NCBI GenBank assembly: GCA_030145965.1
Contig: JASKZT010000316.1
Location: 1 to 5,021, forward strand
Length of the DNA stretch: 5,021 nucleotides
From: Ornithinimicrobium sp.
GTDB taxonomy: Bacteria > Actinomycetota > Actinomycetes > Actinomycetales > Dermatophilaceae
Direction of reading: 5' to 3'
Position 1 is the first letter of the stretch. Each line of letters opens with the position of its first letter. The notes beneath the pieces are model-generated. The model was not told the DNA's origin. It made no database searches and worked only from the letters and a program-made list of their open reading frames with translations. Below, piece by piece: positions 1-5,021 of the stretch. The position numbers and the translations under genes are program-made.

Positions 1-50
1 CCACCGGCGGAGCTGTCGGCCGGCTGGTCGGCGGAGAGCGGTTCGGTCAT
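1..50 (-). CDS. 5' end of divergent gene, probably acyl-CoA carboxylase beta subunit (partial)
   Basis: An ATG on the minus strand (bases 50 to 48) opens a frame that stays open to the window edge and reads MTEPLSADQPADSSAG, 16 codons. These residues are not diagnostic by themselves. The identity is inferred from context: in actinobacteria birA is commonly divergent from the carboxyltransferase beta subunit gene of a biotin-dependent acetyl/propionyl-CoA carboxylase (accD5/pccB), and a short polar N-terminal extension is compatible with that family. The start is supported by a -10-like hexamer on the minus strand at 63 to 58, seven bases before the ATG, and by the absence of any Shine-Dalgarno sequence, which suggests a leaderless transcript. 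The existence of a gene here is fairly likely; the product name is a guess from gene order. Confidence 0.5.
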   Translation of the reverse strand, partial: MTEPLSADQPADSSAG

Positions 51-73
51 GGCCCCCAACCTAGCCTTGCCCC
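51..73. promoter_or_regulatory. Compact bidirectional promoter between the carboxylase-like gene and birA
   Basis: Only 23 bases separate two divergent start codons. On the plus strand TAGCCT (62-67) fits the actinobacterial -10 pattern TANNNT, and its last T lies at -7 relative to the A of the birA ATG at 74. On the minus strand TAGGTT (63-58) fits the same pattern, with seven bases before the ATG at 50. The two hexamers share the same TA base pairs at 62-63. No clear -35 box is visible in either direction; any -35 contacts would lie inside the opposite gene's coding region. No Shine-Dalgarno sequence precedes either start. What is seen is the hexamers and spacing; promoter activity is inferred. 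Confidence 0.55.
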
Positions 74-877
74 ATGCACCGACTGCGCTGGGCCGCCCCG
101 GAGTGGCACGAGACGCTCGCCTCGACCAACGTCCTCGCCCTCGAGGACCCCAGCCCCGGGCGGGTGGTCGTGGCCGACCACCAGAGCGCCGGGCTCGGCC
201 GGCGGGGACGCCGCTGGGAGTCGCCGCCCGGCACCGCCCTGGCGGTCACCGCGGTCGTCCCGCCCGTCCCCGCGCAGGTGATGGGCTGGCTGCCGCTGGC
301 CGCGGGTCTCGCGCTCGTGCAGGCCCTCGGCGCGTCGCGGCGGCCCGTCCAGGCCGGGCTCAAGTGGCCCAACGACGTGCTCGTCCCGCTCGTGCCGCCC
401 GACGAGGAGGGGGCGGGGGAGCAGGTGCCGGTCCTCGAGGCCGGGGGGACCGCCTGGGGCAAGGTCGCCGGCGTGCTCGCCCAGGTGGCCGGCACCGGCG
501 ACGTCGTGCTCGGCACCGGCGTCAACGTCGACCACGCGGCCGGCCAGCTGCCCGTGCCCACCGCGACGTCGTGGCGCCTGGCGACCGGGGGCGAGCCGCT
601 GCCCGAGGGTGCGCGCCGGGCGCTGCTCACGGCCTACCTCGGGCACCTCGCGGACTGGCACGCGACGCTCGTGGACGAGGGCGCGGACCCGGTGCGCGAG
701 GCCTACCGGCGCGCCTGCCTGACCCTCGGCCGCCCGGTCGTCGTCCACCTGCCGGACGGCACCAGGGCGACCGGGACCGCGGCCGACGTCGACCGCTCGG
801 GGGCGCTCGTCGTGCAGGGCGCGGCGGGACGCACCGTCCACCACGCCGGTGACGTGGAGCACGCCCGCCCCCAGTAA
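74..877 (+). CDS. birA: Biotin--[biotin carboxyl-carrier protein] ligase, monofunctional class
   Basis: This 267-residue cytoplasmic enzyme activates biotin to biotinyl-5'-AMP and transfers it to the carrier lysine of biotin-dependent carboxylases. Visible family features are the early S17-T18-N19, the adenylate-binding loop around G40-G53 (GLGRRGRRW), the KWPNDV motif with catalytic K97, the KVAGVLAQ motif (130-137) and VLGTGVNV (145-152). The C-terminal SH3-like domain covers about 213-267 and ends in GDVEHARPQ. There is no N-terminal helix-turn-helix, so unlike E. coli BirA it should not act as a DNA-binding repressor, as is usual in actinobacteria. An unusually long acidic stretch (about 102-129) separates KWPNDV from KVAGV. 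The start at 74 is preferred because the -10-like TAGCCT sits just before it and no ribosome binding site exists for any other start. It probably serves the divergent carboxylase gene. Confidence 0.93.
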   Translation: MHRLRWAAPEWHETLASTNVLALEDPSPGRVVVADHQSAGLGRRGRRWESPPGTALAVTAVVPPVPAQVMGWLPLAAGLALVQALGASRRPVQAGLKWPNDVLVPLVPPDEEGAGEQVPVLEAGGTAWGKVAGVLAQVAGTGDVVLGTGVNVDHAAGQLPVPTATSWRLATGGEPLPEGARRALLTAYLGHLADWHATLVDEGADPVREAYRRACLTLGRPVVVHLPDGTRATGTAADVDRSGALVVQGAAGRTVHHAGDVEHARPQ

Positions 878-886
878 CCTTCGCCC
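875..886 (+). promoter_or_regulatory. Predicted leaderless promoter (-10) for the enoyl-CoA hydratase gene
   Basis: TAACCT at 875-880 fits TANNNT, and its last T lies at -7 relative to the ATG at 887. The TA and the next A of the hexamer are also the TAA stop codon of birA. No purine-rich ribosome binding site lies in the nine bases between the genes, so translation would start either from a leaderless transcript or by coupling to birA. The element closely resembles the birA start region: TAnCCTT, two variable bases, then CCCATG. No convincing -35 box is visible. This is a motif-based prediction. Confidence 0.5.
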
Positions 887-1681
887 ATGACCGCTCCGAC
901 GATGCTGCAGATCACCCGGCACGGCGACGGAGGGCACGTCGTGGAGCTGGCGCTCGACCGCCCGGCGGCGATGAACGCCGTGAGCACCGACCTGGCCCGC
1001 GAGATCACCGCGGCGACCTCCGAGCTGGCCGCGGACGCCACCGTGCGCGCGGTGGTCCTCACGAGCACCTCGGAGAACGCCTTCTGCGTCGGCGCCGACC
1101 TCAAGGAGCGCAGCACCTTCACCGACGCCCAGATGATGGACCACCGGCTCGTGACGCGGCTCGCCTACCGCGGCGTGCTCGACCTGCCCATGCCCGCCGT
1201 GGCGGCCGTGGAGGGCTACGCGCTCGGTGGCGGCCTGGAGATCGCGCTCTCCTGCGACCTGGTCGTGGCCGGCGGGCGCGCGACGCTGGCGCTGCCCGAG
1301 GTGGGCGTCGGCGTCATCCCCGGCGGCGGGGGCACCCAGCTGCTGACCCGCCGCGTCGGCTGGTCGCGCGCGGCCTCGATGATCTTCACCGCCCGCCGCC
1401 TCACGGCGCAGGAGGCCCGCGACCTCGGGGCCGTCGACGAGCTCGTGCCCGCGGGTACGGCGCGGGAGCGGGCCCTGGAGGTCGCGGCGCAGGTCGCCGC
1501 CAACTCCCCGGTCGCCGTCCGCAACGCCAAGAAGGCCATGCGGATGGGGATGGGCACCGACCTCGCCGCCGGCCTGGAGATCGAGGACGGGTGCTGGCGC
1601 GCCACGGCGTTCAGCCGCGACCGCGCCGAGGGTGTCGCGGCCTTCGTCGACAAGCGCGTGCCAGACTGGCCCGGGCAGTGA
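887..1681 (+). CDS. Enoyl-CoA hydratase/isomerase family protein, resembling 3-methylglutaconyl-CoA hydratase
   Basis: The 264-residue protein has the usual length of a single-domain crotonase. The first oxyanion-hole segment is FCVGADLKER (66-75). The second is ALGGGLEIALSCD, holding E118. A second catalytic glutamate, E138, lies in LPEVGVGVIPGGGGTQ. The pair E118/E138 has the same 20-residue spacing as the two catalytic glutamates of rat mitochondrial hydratase, so true hydratase activity (water addition to a 2-enoyl-CoA) is likely. GADLKER, IPGGGGTQ and the C-terminal pattern (GMGTDLAAGLEIEDGCW, then DRAEGVAAFVDKR) recall human AUH, the 3-methylglutaconyl-CoA hydratase of leucine breakdown. 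General short-chain beta-oxidation or a polyketide/lipid side pathway cannot be excluded. The gene follows birA by nine bases, with a -10-like hexamer overlapping the birA stop, so it may be both co-transcribed and separately started. Confidence 0.9.
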   Translation: MTAPTMLQITRHGDGGHVVELALDRPAAMNAVSTDLAREITAATSELAADATVRAVVLTSTSENAFCVGADLKERSTFTDAQMMDHRLVTRLAYRGVLDLPMPAVAAVEGYALGGGLEIALSCDLVVAGGRATLALPEVGVGVIPGGGGTQLLTRRVGWSRAASMIFTARRLTAQEARDLGAVDELVPAGTARERALEVAAQVAANSPVAVRNAKKAMRMGMGTDLAAGLEIEDGCWRATAFSRDRAEGVAAFVDKRVPDWPGQ

Positions 1682-1707
1682 CGCCCAGCACACCGGTTCC
1701 CGGCCGA

Positions 1708-1713
1708 GAAGGG
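1708..1713 (+). promoter_or_regulatory. Ribosome binding site fixing the response-regulator start
   Basis: GAAGGG lies eight bases before the ATG at 1722 and is the clearest Shine-Dalgarno-like sequence in the window. It supports 1722 as the start over the longer in-frame start inside the preceding gene. No TANNNT hexamer sits immediately upstream of this ATG, so this gene differs from its neighbours in being translated from a leadered or polycistronic mRNA. The 40-base gap from the hydratase stop to this start shows no obvious promoter or terminator. Confidence 0.55.
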
Positions 1714-1721
1714 TGGACGAC

Positions 1722-2411
1722 ATGACGAGGGTGCTCCTGGCCGAGGACGACCCCACGATCTCCGAGCCGCTCGCCCGGGCCCTGCGCCGCGAGGGGTATG
1801 TGGTGACCATCGCCGACGACGGCCGCGCGGCGCTGGCCGAGGCGATCCGGGAGCCCGGCCACGACCTCCTCGTGCTCGACCTCGGCCTGCCCCAGCTCGA
1901 CGGCCTCGACGTGTGCCGCTCGATGCGCGACGCCGGGGTGCGCACCCCTGTCCTCATGCTCACCGCCCGCACCGACGAGATCGACACCGTCGTCGGCCTC
2001 GACGCGGGTGCCGACGACTTCGTGTCCAAGCCGTTCCGGCTGGGCGAGCTGCTCGCCCGGGTCCGCGCGCTGCTGCGCCGCGGTCCCGAGCCGCCGGCCA
2101 AGCGGGGCGGCGGCGACCTACGCATGGACGTCCAGGCGCGGCGGGTCTTCCTCCACGAGGAGGAGGTCCGGCTGACCACCAAGGAGTTCGACCTCCTGCG
2201 GGTGCTCATGCGCGAGGAGGGCCGCGTCGTCTCGCGCGACCTGCTCATGCGCGAGGTGTGGGACAGCTGGTTCGGGTCGACCAAGACGCTGGACATGCAC
2301 GTGTCGGTCCTGCGGCGCAAGATCGGGGACGACGCCCACGACCCCCGCTACATCGTCACGGTCCGCGGGGTGGGCTTCCGCTTCCAGAACGACCCCGACG
2401 GGACGGACTGA
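1722..2411 (+). CDS. OmpR/PhoB-family two-component response regulator
   Basis: A 229-residue DNA-binding regulator. The receiver domain (about 1-118) has the acidic pocket E8-D9-D10, phospho-acceptor D53 in VLDLGLP, switch threonine T81 in LMLTAR, and the conserved lysine K103 in SKPF. A short Arg/Gly/Pro-rich linker (119-131) leads to a winged helix-turn-helix domain (about 132-225) with the typical TTKEFDLLRVL, the recognition region STKTLDMHVSVLRRKI and the wing YIVTVRGVGFRF. It should be phosphorylated by the histidine kinase encoded four bases downstream and then bind promoter DNA as a dimer. An in-frame start at 1632 would add 30 residues from within the hydratase gene; it is rejected because MTRVLLAEDD is the normal N-terminus and the ribosome binding site fits 1722. 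The target genes cannot be told from the sequence, and I do not recognise a specific named ortholog. Confidence 0.95.
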   Translation: MTRVLLAEDDPTISEPLARALRREGYVVTIADDGRAALAEAIREPGHDLLVLDLGLPQLDGLDVCRSMRDAGVRTPVLMLTARTDEIDTVVGLDAGADDFVSKPFRLGELLARVRALLRRGPEPPAKRGGGDLRMDVQARRVFLHEEEVRLTTKEFDLLRVLMREEGRVVSRDLLMREVWDSWFGSTKTLDMHVSVLRRKIGDDAHDPRYIVTVRGVGFRFQNDPDGTD

Positions 2412-2415
2412 CCCC

Positions 2416-3474
2416 TTGCGGGCGGTCCTGCGCGAGCTCGCACTCCGGATCGTCCTCGTCGTCGCGGGGACGGTCGTCGTGGTCAGCCTGCTCGTCTCCT
2501 GGATCTTCGTGCAGCTGCGCGGCGGCCCCTACGAGGACTCGCGCACCCCGCTCTGGCTGATGATCGGCACCGTCCTCGGGGGAGCCCTGGTCATGATCGC
2601 GGTGATCACCCCGGTCGTGCGGTCCCTCGCCGACCGCGCGGCCGAGCTCGCCGCCGACCCCCTGCGCAGGCTCGCGCACCGCACCGACGAGATGGCCTCC
2701 GGCGGCTTCGCCCTCGACCCCCAGACCCGGCCGGGACGCGTCGTGCAGCCCGACCCCTGGCGGGCCGGCATCCGCGAGATCGACGCCGTGGCCCGCGAGA
2801 TCGACCGGCACCACAGCACCTTCGCCCGGGCCCTGGTCTCGGAGCGGTCCTTCGCCGCCGACGCCTCCCACCAGCTGCGGACCCCGCTGGCGGCGCTGCT
2901 GCTGCGCCTGGAGGAGATCGCCCAGTCCGAGGAGGCCGCCGAGGCCCGCTCCGAGGCGGAGATCGCCATCGGCCAGGTGGAGCGGCTCACCGGGGTCGTC
3001 GACGAGCTGCTGCGCCGCACCCGTGCCGGTCACGCCACCGGCGGCGCGCTCAGCGCGGTCGACCAGGTGCTGGCGGGGCTGGACGAGGAGTGGACCCCCG
3101 CCTTCACCGAGCGCGGTCGCACGATCGAGCTGACCTGCGAGCGGGGGATCATCGTCGAGGCGAGCGCCTCGGCGCTGTCGCAGGTGCTCAACACCCTCGT
3201 GGAGAACGCGCTGGCCCACGGCGGCGGCCGGGTCGACGTCCACGTCTCCCGCTCCGGGCCGTCGGCGGTCTTCCGGGTGAGCGACCAGGGCCCGGGCATC
3301 CCCGACGAGCTGTCGCGCAGCGTCTTCGACCGCGCGGTGACGACGGGGCAGGGCACCGGCCTGGGGCTGGCGGTGGCGCGGGAGACGGCCGAGACGATCG
3401 GCGGCCGGCTGGAGCTGACGCAGGTCCGCCCGCCGGTCTTCGCGCTCTACCTGCCGTTGGCCCAGACGCCCTGA
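2416..3474 (+). CDS. Sensor histidine kinase with two membrane helices and almost no external loop
   Basis: A 352-residue membrane kinase, partner of the preceding regulator. Two hydrophobic helices (about 12-32 and 46-68) flank a loop of about 13 residues, so there is no external sensor domain. A HAMP-like linker follows (about 69-130, with PLRRLAHRTDEMASGGF), then a HisKA dimerisation domain with phospho-acceptor H152 in ASHQLRTPLAALLLRLEE. The ATPase domain shows the N box NTLVENALAHGGG (N264), the G1 box SDQGPGIP (289-296) and the G2 box TGQGTGLGLAVARE (310-323). All catalytic elements appear intact. The start is TTG, four bases after the regulator stop. No ATG or GTG lies before the first helix, and upstream GGA is only a weak ribosome binding site, so translational coupling is likely. 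The 3' end overlaps the convergent GtrA-family gene by 28 bases. The signal sensed is unknown. Confidence 0.93.
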   Translation: MRAVLRELALRIVLVVAGTVVVVSLLVSWIFVQLRGGPYEDSRTPLWLMIGTVLGGALVMIAVITPVVRSLADRAAELAADPLRRLAHRTDEMASGGFALDPQTRPGRVVQPDPWRAGIREIDAVAREIDRHHSTFARALVSERSFAADASHQLRTPLAALLLRLEEIAQSEEAAEARSEAEIAIGQVERLTGVVDELLRRTRAGHATGGALSAVDQVLAGLDEEWTPAFTERGRTIELTCERGIIVEASASALSQVLNTLVENALAHGGGRVDVHVSRSGPSAVFRVSDQGPGIPDELSRSVFDRAVTTGQGTGLGLAVARETAETIGGRLELTQVRPPVFALYLPLAQTP

Positions 3475-3986
3475 GGCTCCTCCAGGTCGTCCAGCTCCTC
3501 GGCCTCGAGCTCCTCGCTGAAGACGAACCTGCGGTAGGCCCAGAAGCGGAAGAGCGTCCCGAGCACCAGGCCGACGCCGTTGCCGGCGACGTTGTCGGCC
3601 AGCTGGCTGTGCAGGTCCAGGACGTAGCGGGAGAAGCCGAGGCAGGCCAGCGCGATGCCCAGGCCGATGGCGTTGAAGACGAGGAAGAGCGCCAGCTCGT
3701 GGCCCACCGCCGCGCGGCGCCGGTGGCGGAAGGTCCACAACCGGTTGCCCAGCCAGGAGAAGAGGGTGGCCACCGTGGCGGAGAGGATCTTGCCGGTGAG
3801 CGGCTGCCCCTCCAGCGGCCCGTCGACCCCGCCCGGCAGGCCGAAGACGAGCACGTTGTAGAGCGTGGTGTCCAGGACGAAGGCGACGGCGCCGACGGTG
3901 CCGAACTTGGCGACCTCGCGGGCCAGCGCGTCGTAGAGCGTCCGCAGGCGCAGCAGGAGGCGCTCACGGGGCGCGGGCTGGGTCAC
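3447..3986 (-). CDS. GtrA-family four-helix membrane protein
   Basis: Read from a GTG at 3986, the product has 179 residues and matches the GtrA family (Pfam GtrA, PF04138). Four hydrophobic segments lie at about 28-48, 66-86, 98-123 and 132-156. Typical motifs are KFGTVGAVAFVLDTTLYNVL (27-46), GNRLWTF (80-86) and the closing RFWAYRRFVF (147-156). Family members are implicated in moving or supporting transfer of polyprenyl-linked sugars across the membrane for cell-wall or O-antigen glycosylation; the substrate here is unknown. After the last helix comes a strongly acidic tail, SEELEAEELDDLEE (157-170). A longer start at 4040 exists, but it would run across the purK start and add 18 polar residues. 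The GTG at 3986 is favoured because a minus-strand -10-like TAGACT ends seven bases before it. The 3' end overlaps the histidine kinase gene. Confidence 0.85.
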   Translation of the reverse strand: MTQPAPRERLLLRLRTLYDALAREVAKFGTVGAVAFVLDTTLYNVLVFGLPGGVDGPLEGQPLTGKILSATVATLFSWLGNRLWTFRHRRRAAVGHELALFLVFNAIGLGIALACLGFSRYVLDLHSQLADNVAGNGVGLVLGTLFRFWAYRRFVFSEELEAEELDDLEEPQGVWANGR

Positions 3987-4027
3987 CCGCGCAAGTCTAC
4001 GGTCCGGCGCTGGGTAGGGTCTGCGTC
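3987..4027. promoter_or_regulatory. Divergent, interlocked promoters of the GtrA-family gene and purK
   Basis: The 41-base gap holds two face-away -10-like hexamers: minus-strand TAGACT (3999-3994), seven bases before the GTG at 3986, and plus-strand TAGGGT (4015-4020), seven bases before the purK GTG at 4028. Neither start has a Shine-Dalgarno sequence, so both transcripts are predicted to be leaderless. With a standard spacer of about 17 bases, the -35 region of each promoter (roughly 4017-4022 for the GtrA gene, 3992-3997 for purK) falls on the -10 of the other. No consensus -35 sequence is seen in either. Hexamers and positions are observed; the promoter function is inferred. Confidence 0.5.
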
Positions 4028-5021
4028 GTGAGTCCTGCACCTGAGCGTCCCGCCCCGGAGCGAGCCGACGGCGGGTTCCCCGTCGTCGGCATCGTCGGCG
4101 GCGGGCAGCTGGCCCGGATGTGCCAGCCCCCGGCCGTCGCCCTCTCGCTGACCCTGTCGGTCCTCGCCGAGTCCCGCACCGCGAGCGCCGCGCTCGTCGT
4201 GCCGCACAGCCCGGTCGGGGAGCACACCGACCTCGAGGCCGTCCGTGAGTTCGCCCGGCACTGCGACGTCGTCACCTTCGACCACGAGCACGTGCCGGCC
4301 GAGGTGCTCGCCGCGCTCGAGGCCGACGGCGTCGCCCTGCACCCCTCGCCCTCGGCCCTCGTCTTCGCCCAGGACAAGCTGGCGATGCGCCGCCGGCTGG
4401 GCGAGATGGGCATCCCGTGCCCCCGGTGGGCGCAGGCGCGCACGCCGGAGGAGGTCGAGGCCTTCGGGGAGGAGGTCGGCTGGCCCCTCGTCGCCAAGAC
4501 GCCGCGCGGGGGGTACGACGGCAAGGGCGTGCGCGTCTGCGAGCACCCCGAGGAGCTGACGGACTGGCTGGGACAGGTGGGCAGCCCCGGCCCGCTGGCC
4601 GACGGCGTTCTCCTCGAGGAGGCGGTCTCCTTCACCCGTGAGCTGGCCGCGCTCGTGGCACGCAGCCCCTCGGGGCAGGCCGCCGCCTGGCCGATCGTCC
4701 ACACCGTCCAGGAGGGTGGCATCAACACCGAGGTGCTCGCCCCCGCTCCCGACCTCGACGAGGGGATGGCCGCGGCCGCGACCGAGGGCGCGCTGCGGAT
4801 CGCCGGCGAGCTCGGGGTCACCGGCGTCCTCGCGGTCGAGATGTTCGAGGTCGTCCGGGAGGTGGCCCCCGGCGTCCAGGAGAGCGCCTACCTCGTCAAC
4901 GAGCTGGCGATGCGCCCGCACAACAGCGGGCACTGGACGATCGACGGGTCGGTGACCAGCCAGTTCGAGCAGCACCTGCGCGCGGTCCTGGACCTGCCCC
5001 TGGGCGACCCCTCGGCGCGCG
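4028..5021 (+). CDS. purK: N5-carboxyaminoimidazole ribonucleotide synthetase (partial, 3' end outside window)
   Basis: This ATP-grasp enzyme converts aminoimidazole ribonucleotide, ATP and bicarbonate to N5-CAIR in de novo purine synthesis, feeding PurE. The frame is open from GTG 4028 to the window edge, giving 331 codons of an expected 370-400. Family motifs are the N-terminal GGGQLARM (24-31), the VTFDHEHVP segment, the ATP-binding AQDKLAMR and AKTPRGGYDGKGV (156-168), and the signature NELAMRPHNSGHWT (291-304) followed by DGSVTSQFEQHLRAVL. The first 17 residues are a Pro/Glu/Arg-rich extension before the Rossmann-like fold. The GTG start is chosen because a -10-like TAGGGT ends seven bases upstream and no ATG or ribosome binding site offers a better one. 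It is divergent from the GtrA-family gene; purE is commonly the next gene in actinobacteria but is not visible here. Confidence 0.95.
   Translation, partial: MSPAPERPAPERADGGFPVVGIVGGGQLARMCQPPAVALSLTLSVLAESRTASAALVVPHSPVGEHTDLEAVREFARHCDVVTFDHEHVPAEVLAALEADGVALHPSPSALVFAQDKLAMRRRLGEMGIPCPRWAQARTPEEVEAFGEEVGWPLVAKTPRGGYDGKGVRVCEHPEELTDWLGQVGSPGPLADGVLLEEAVSFTRELAALVARSPSGQAAAWPIVHTVQEGGINTEVLAPAPDLDEGMAAAATEGALRIAGELGVTGVLAVEMFEVVREVAPGVQESAYLVNELAMRPHNSGHWTIDGSVTSQFEQHLRAVLDLPLGDPSAR

Noticed and set aside
49..852. Plus-strand open frame overlapping birA in another frame
   Set aside because: Arg/Ala/Gly/Pro-rich shadow of birA; the birA frame carries all ligase motifs.
1666..1678. Near-palindrome around CCCGGG at the end of the hydratase gene, considered as a terminator
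   Set aside because: It lies in coding sequence, has no loop and no following T-run; such GC palindromes are common by chance at this composition.
1632..1721. Longer start for the response regulator inside the hydratase gene
   Set aside because: It adds residues before the canonical receiver N-terminus, while the ATG at 1722 has a well-spaced ribosome binding site.
47..2320. Very long open frame on the minus strand, opposite birA, the hydratase and the regulator
   Set aside because: Stop-free antisense frames are expected when third positions are almost all G or C. Its translation is low-complexity Arg/Gly/Ala/His-rich sequence with no recognisable domain, while the plus strand holds three clear families.
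3483..3525. Repetitive CTCCTCG-like run considered as a DNA repeat or CRISPR-like element
   Set aside because: It is fully explained as codons for the Glu/Asp/Leu-rich acidic tail of the GtrA-family protein; there are no spaced identical repeats.
2356..3738. Long minus-strand open frame opposite the histidine kinase
   Set aside because: Same GC artefact; the peptide is Gly/Arg/Leu/Asp-rich with no family signature and crosses the real GtrA-family gene in another frame.
3987..4040. Longer GtrA-family start at ATG 4040
   Set aside because: It would overlap the purK start and both predicted -10 hexamers, adding 18 polar residues not typical of the family.

Overview
The window is very GC-rich, with GC-saturated third codon positions and tightly packed genes. 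Together with the protein families present, this points to a high-G+C actinobacterium. A member of Micrococcales such as the Intrasporangiaceae is plausible, but that is a guess from sequence style, not a proven assignment. The region looks chromosomal and mostly housekeeping. I see no insertion sequence, phage gene, tRNA, rRNA, CRISPR array or gene-free stretch over 45 bases.

Layout from left to right: the first 16 codons of a minus-strand gene leaving the window (probably an acyl-CoA carboxylase beta subunit); then, on the plus strand, a monofunctional biotin protein ligase (birA), an enoyl-CoA hydratase-family enzyme resembling 3-methylglutaconyl-CoA hydratase, and an OmpR-type response regulator followed 4 bp later by its histidine kinase. 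The kinase gene overlaps tail-to-tail with a minus-strand GtrA-family membrane protein gene. That gene is divergent from purK (N5-carboxyaminoimidazole ribonucleotide synthetase), which runs off the right edge.

Functional links: the biotin ligase modifies the biotin carrier domain of acyl-CoA carboxylases, which fits its divergent partner and possibly the neighbouring hydratase of acyl-CoA or leucine catabolism. The regulator and kinase form one signalling pair with no recognisable input domain outside the membrane. purK belongs to de novo purine synthesis. GtrA-family proteins are usually linked to lipid-linked sugar transfer at the membrane. From memory, the order carboxylase, birA, GtrA-like gene, purK, purE is also found in Mycobacterium tuberculosis, so the hydratase and the two-component pair may be the lineage-specific part here.

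The most notable non-coding signal is that five of the seven gene starts have a TANNNT -10-like hexamer ending 6 or 7 bases before the start codon and no convincing Shine-Dalgarno sequence. This predicts leaderless mRNAs. Both divergent gene pairs have closely interlocked promoters of this type. I did not find evidence for a previously undescribed biological system.
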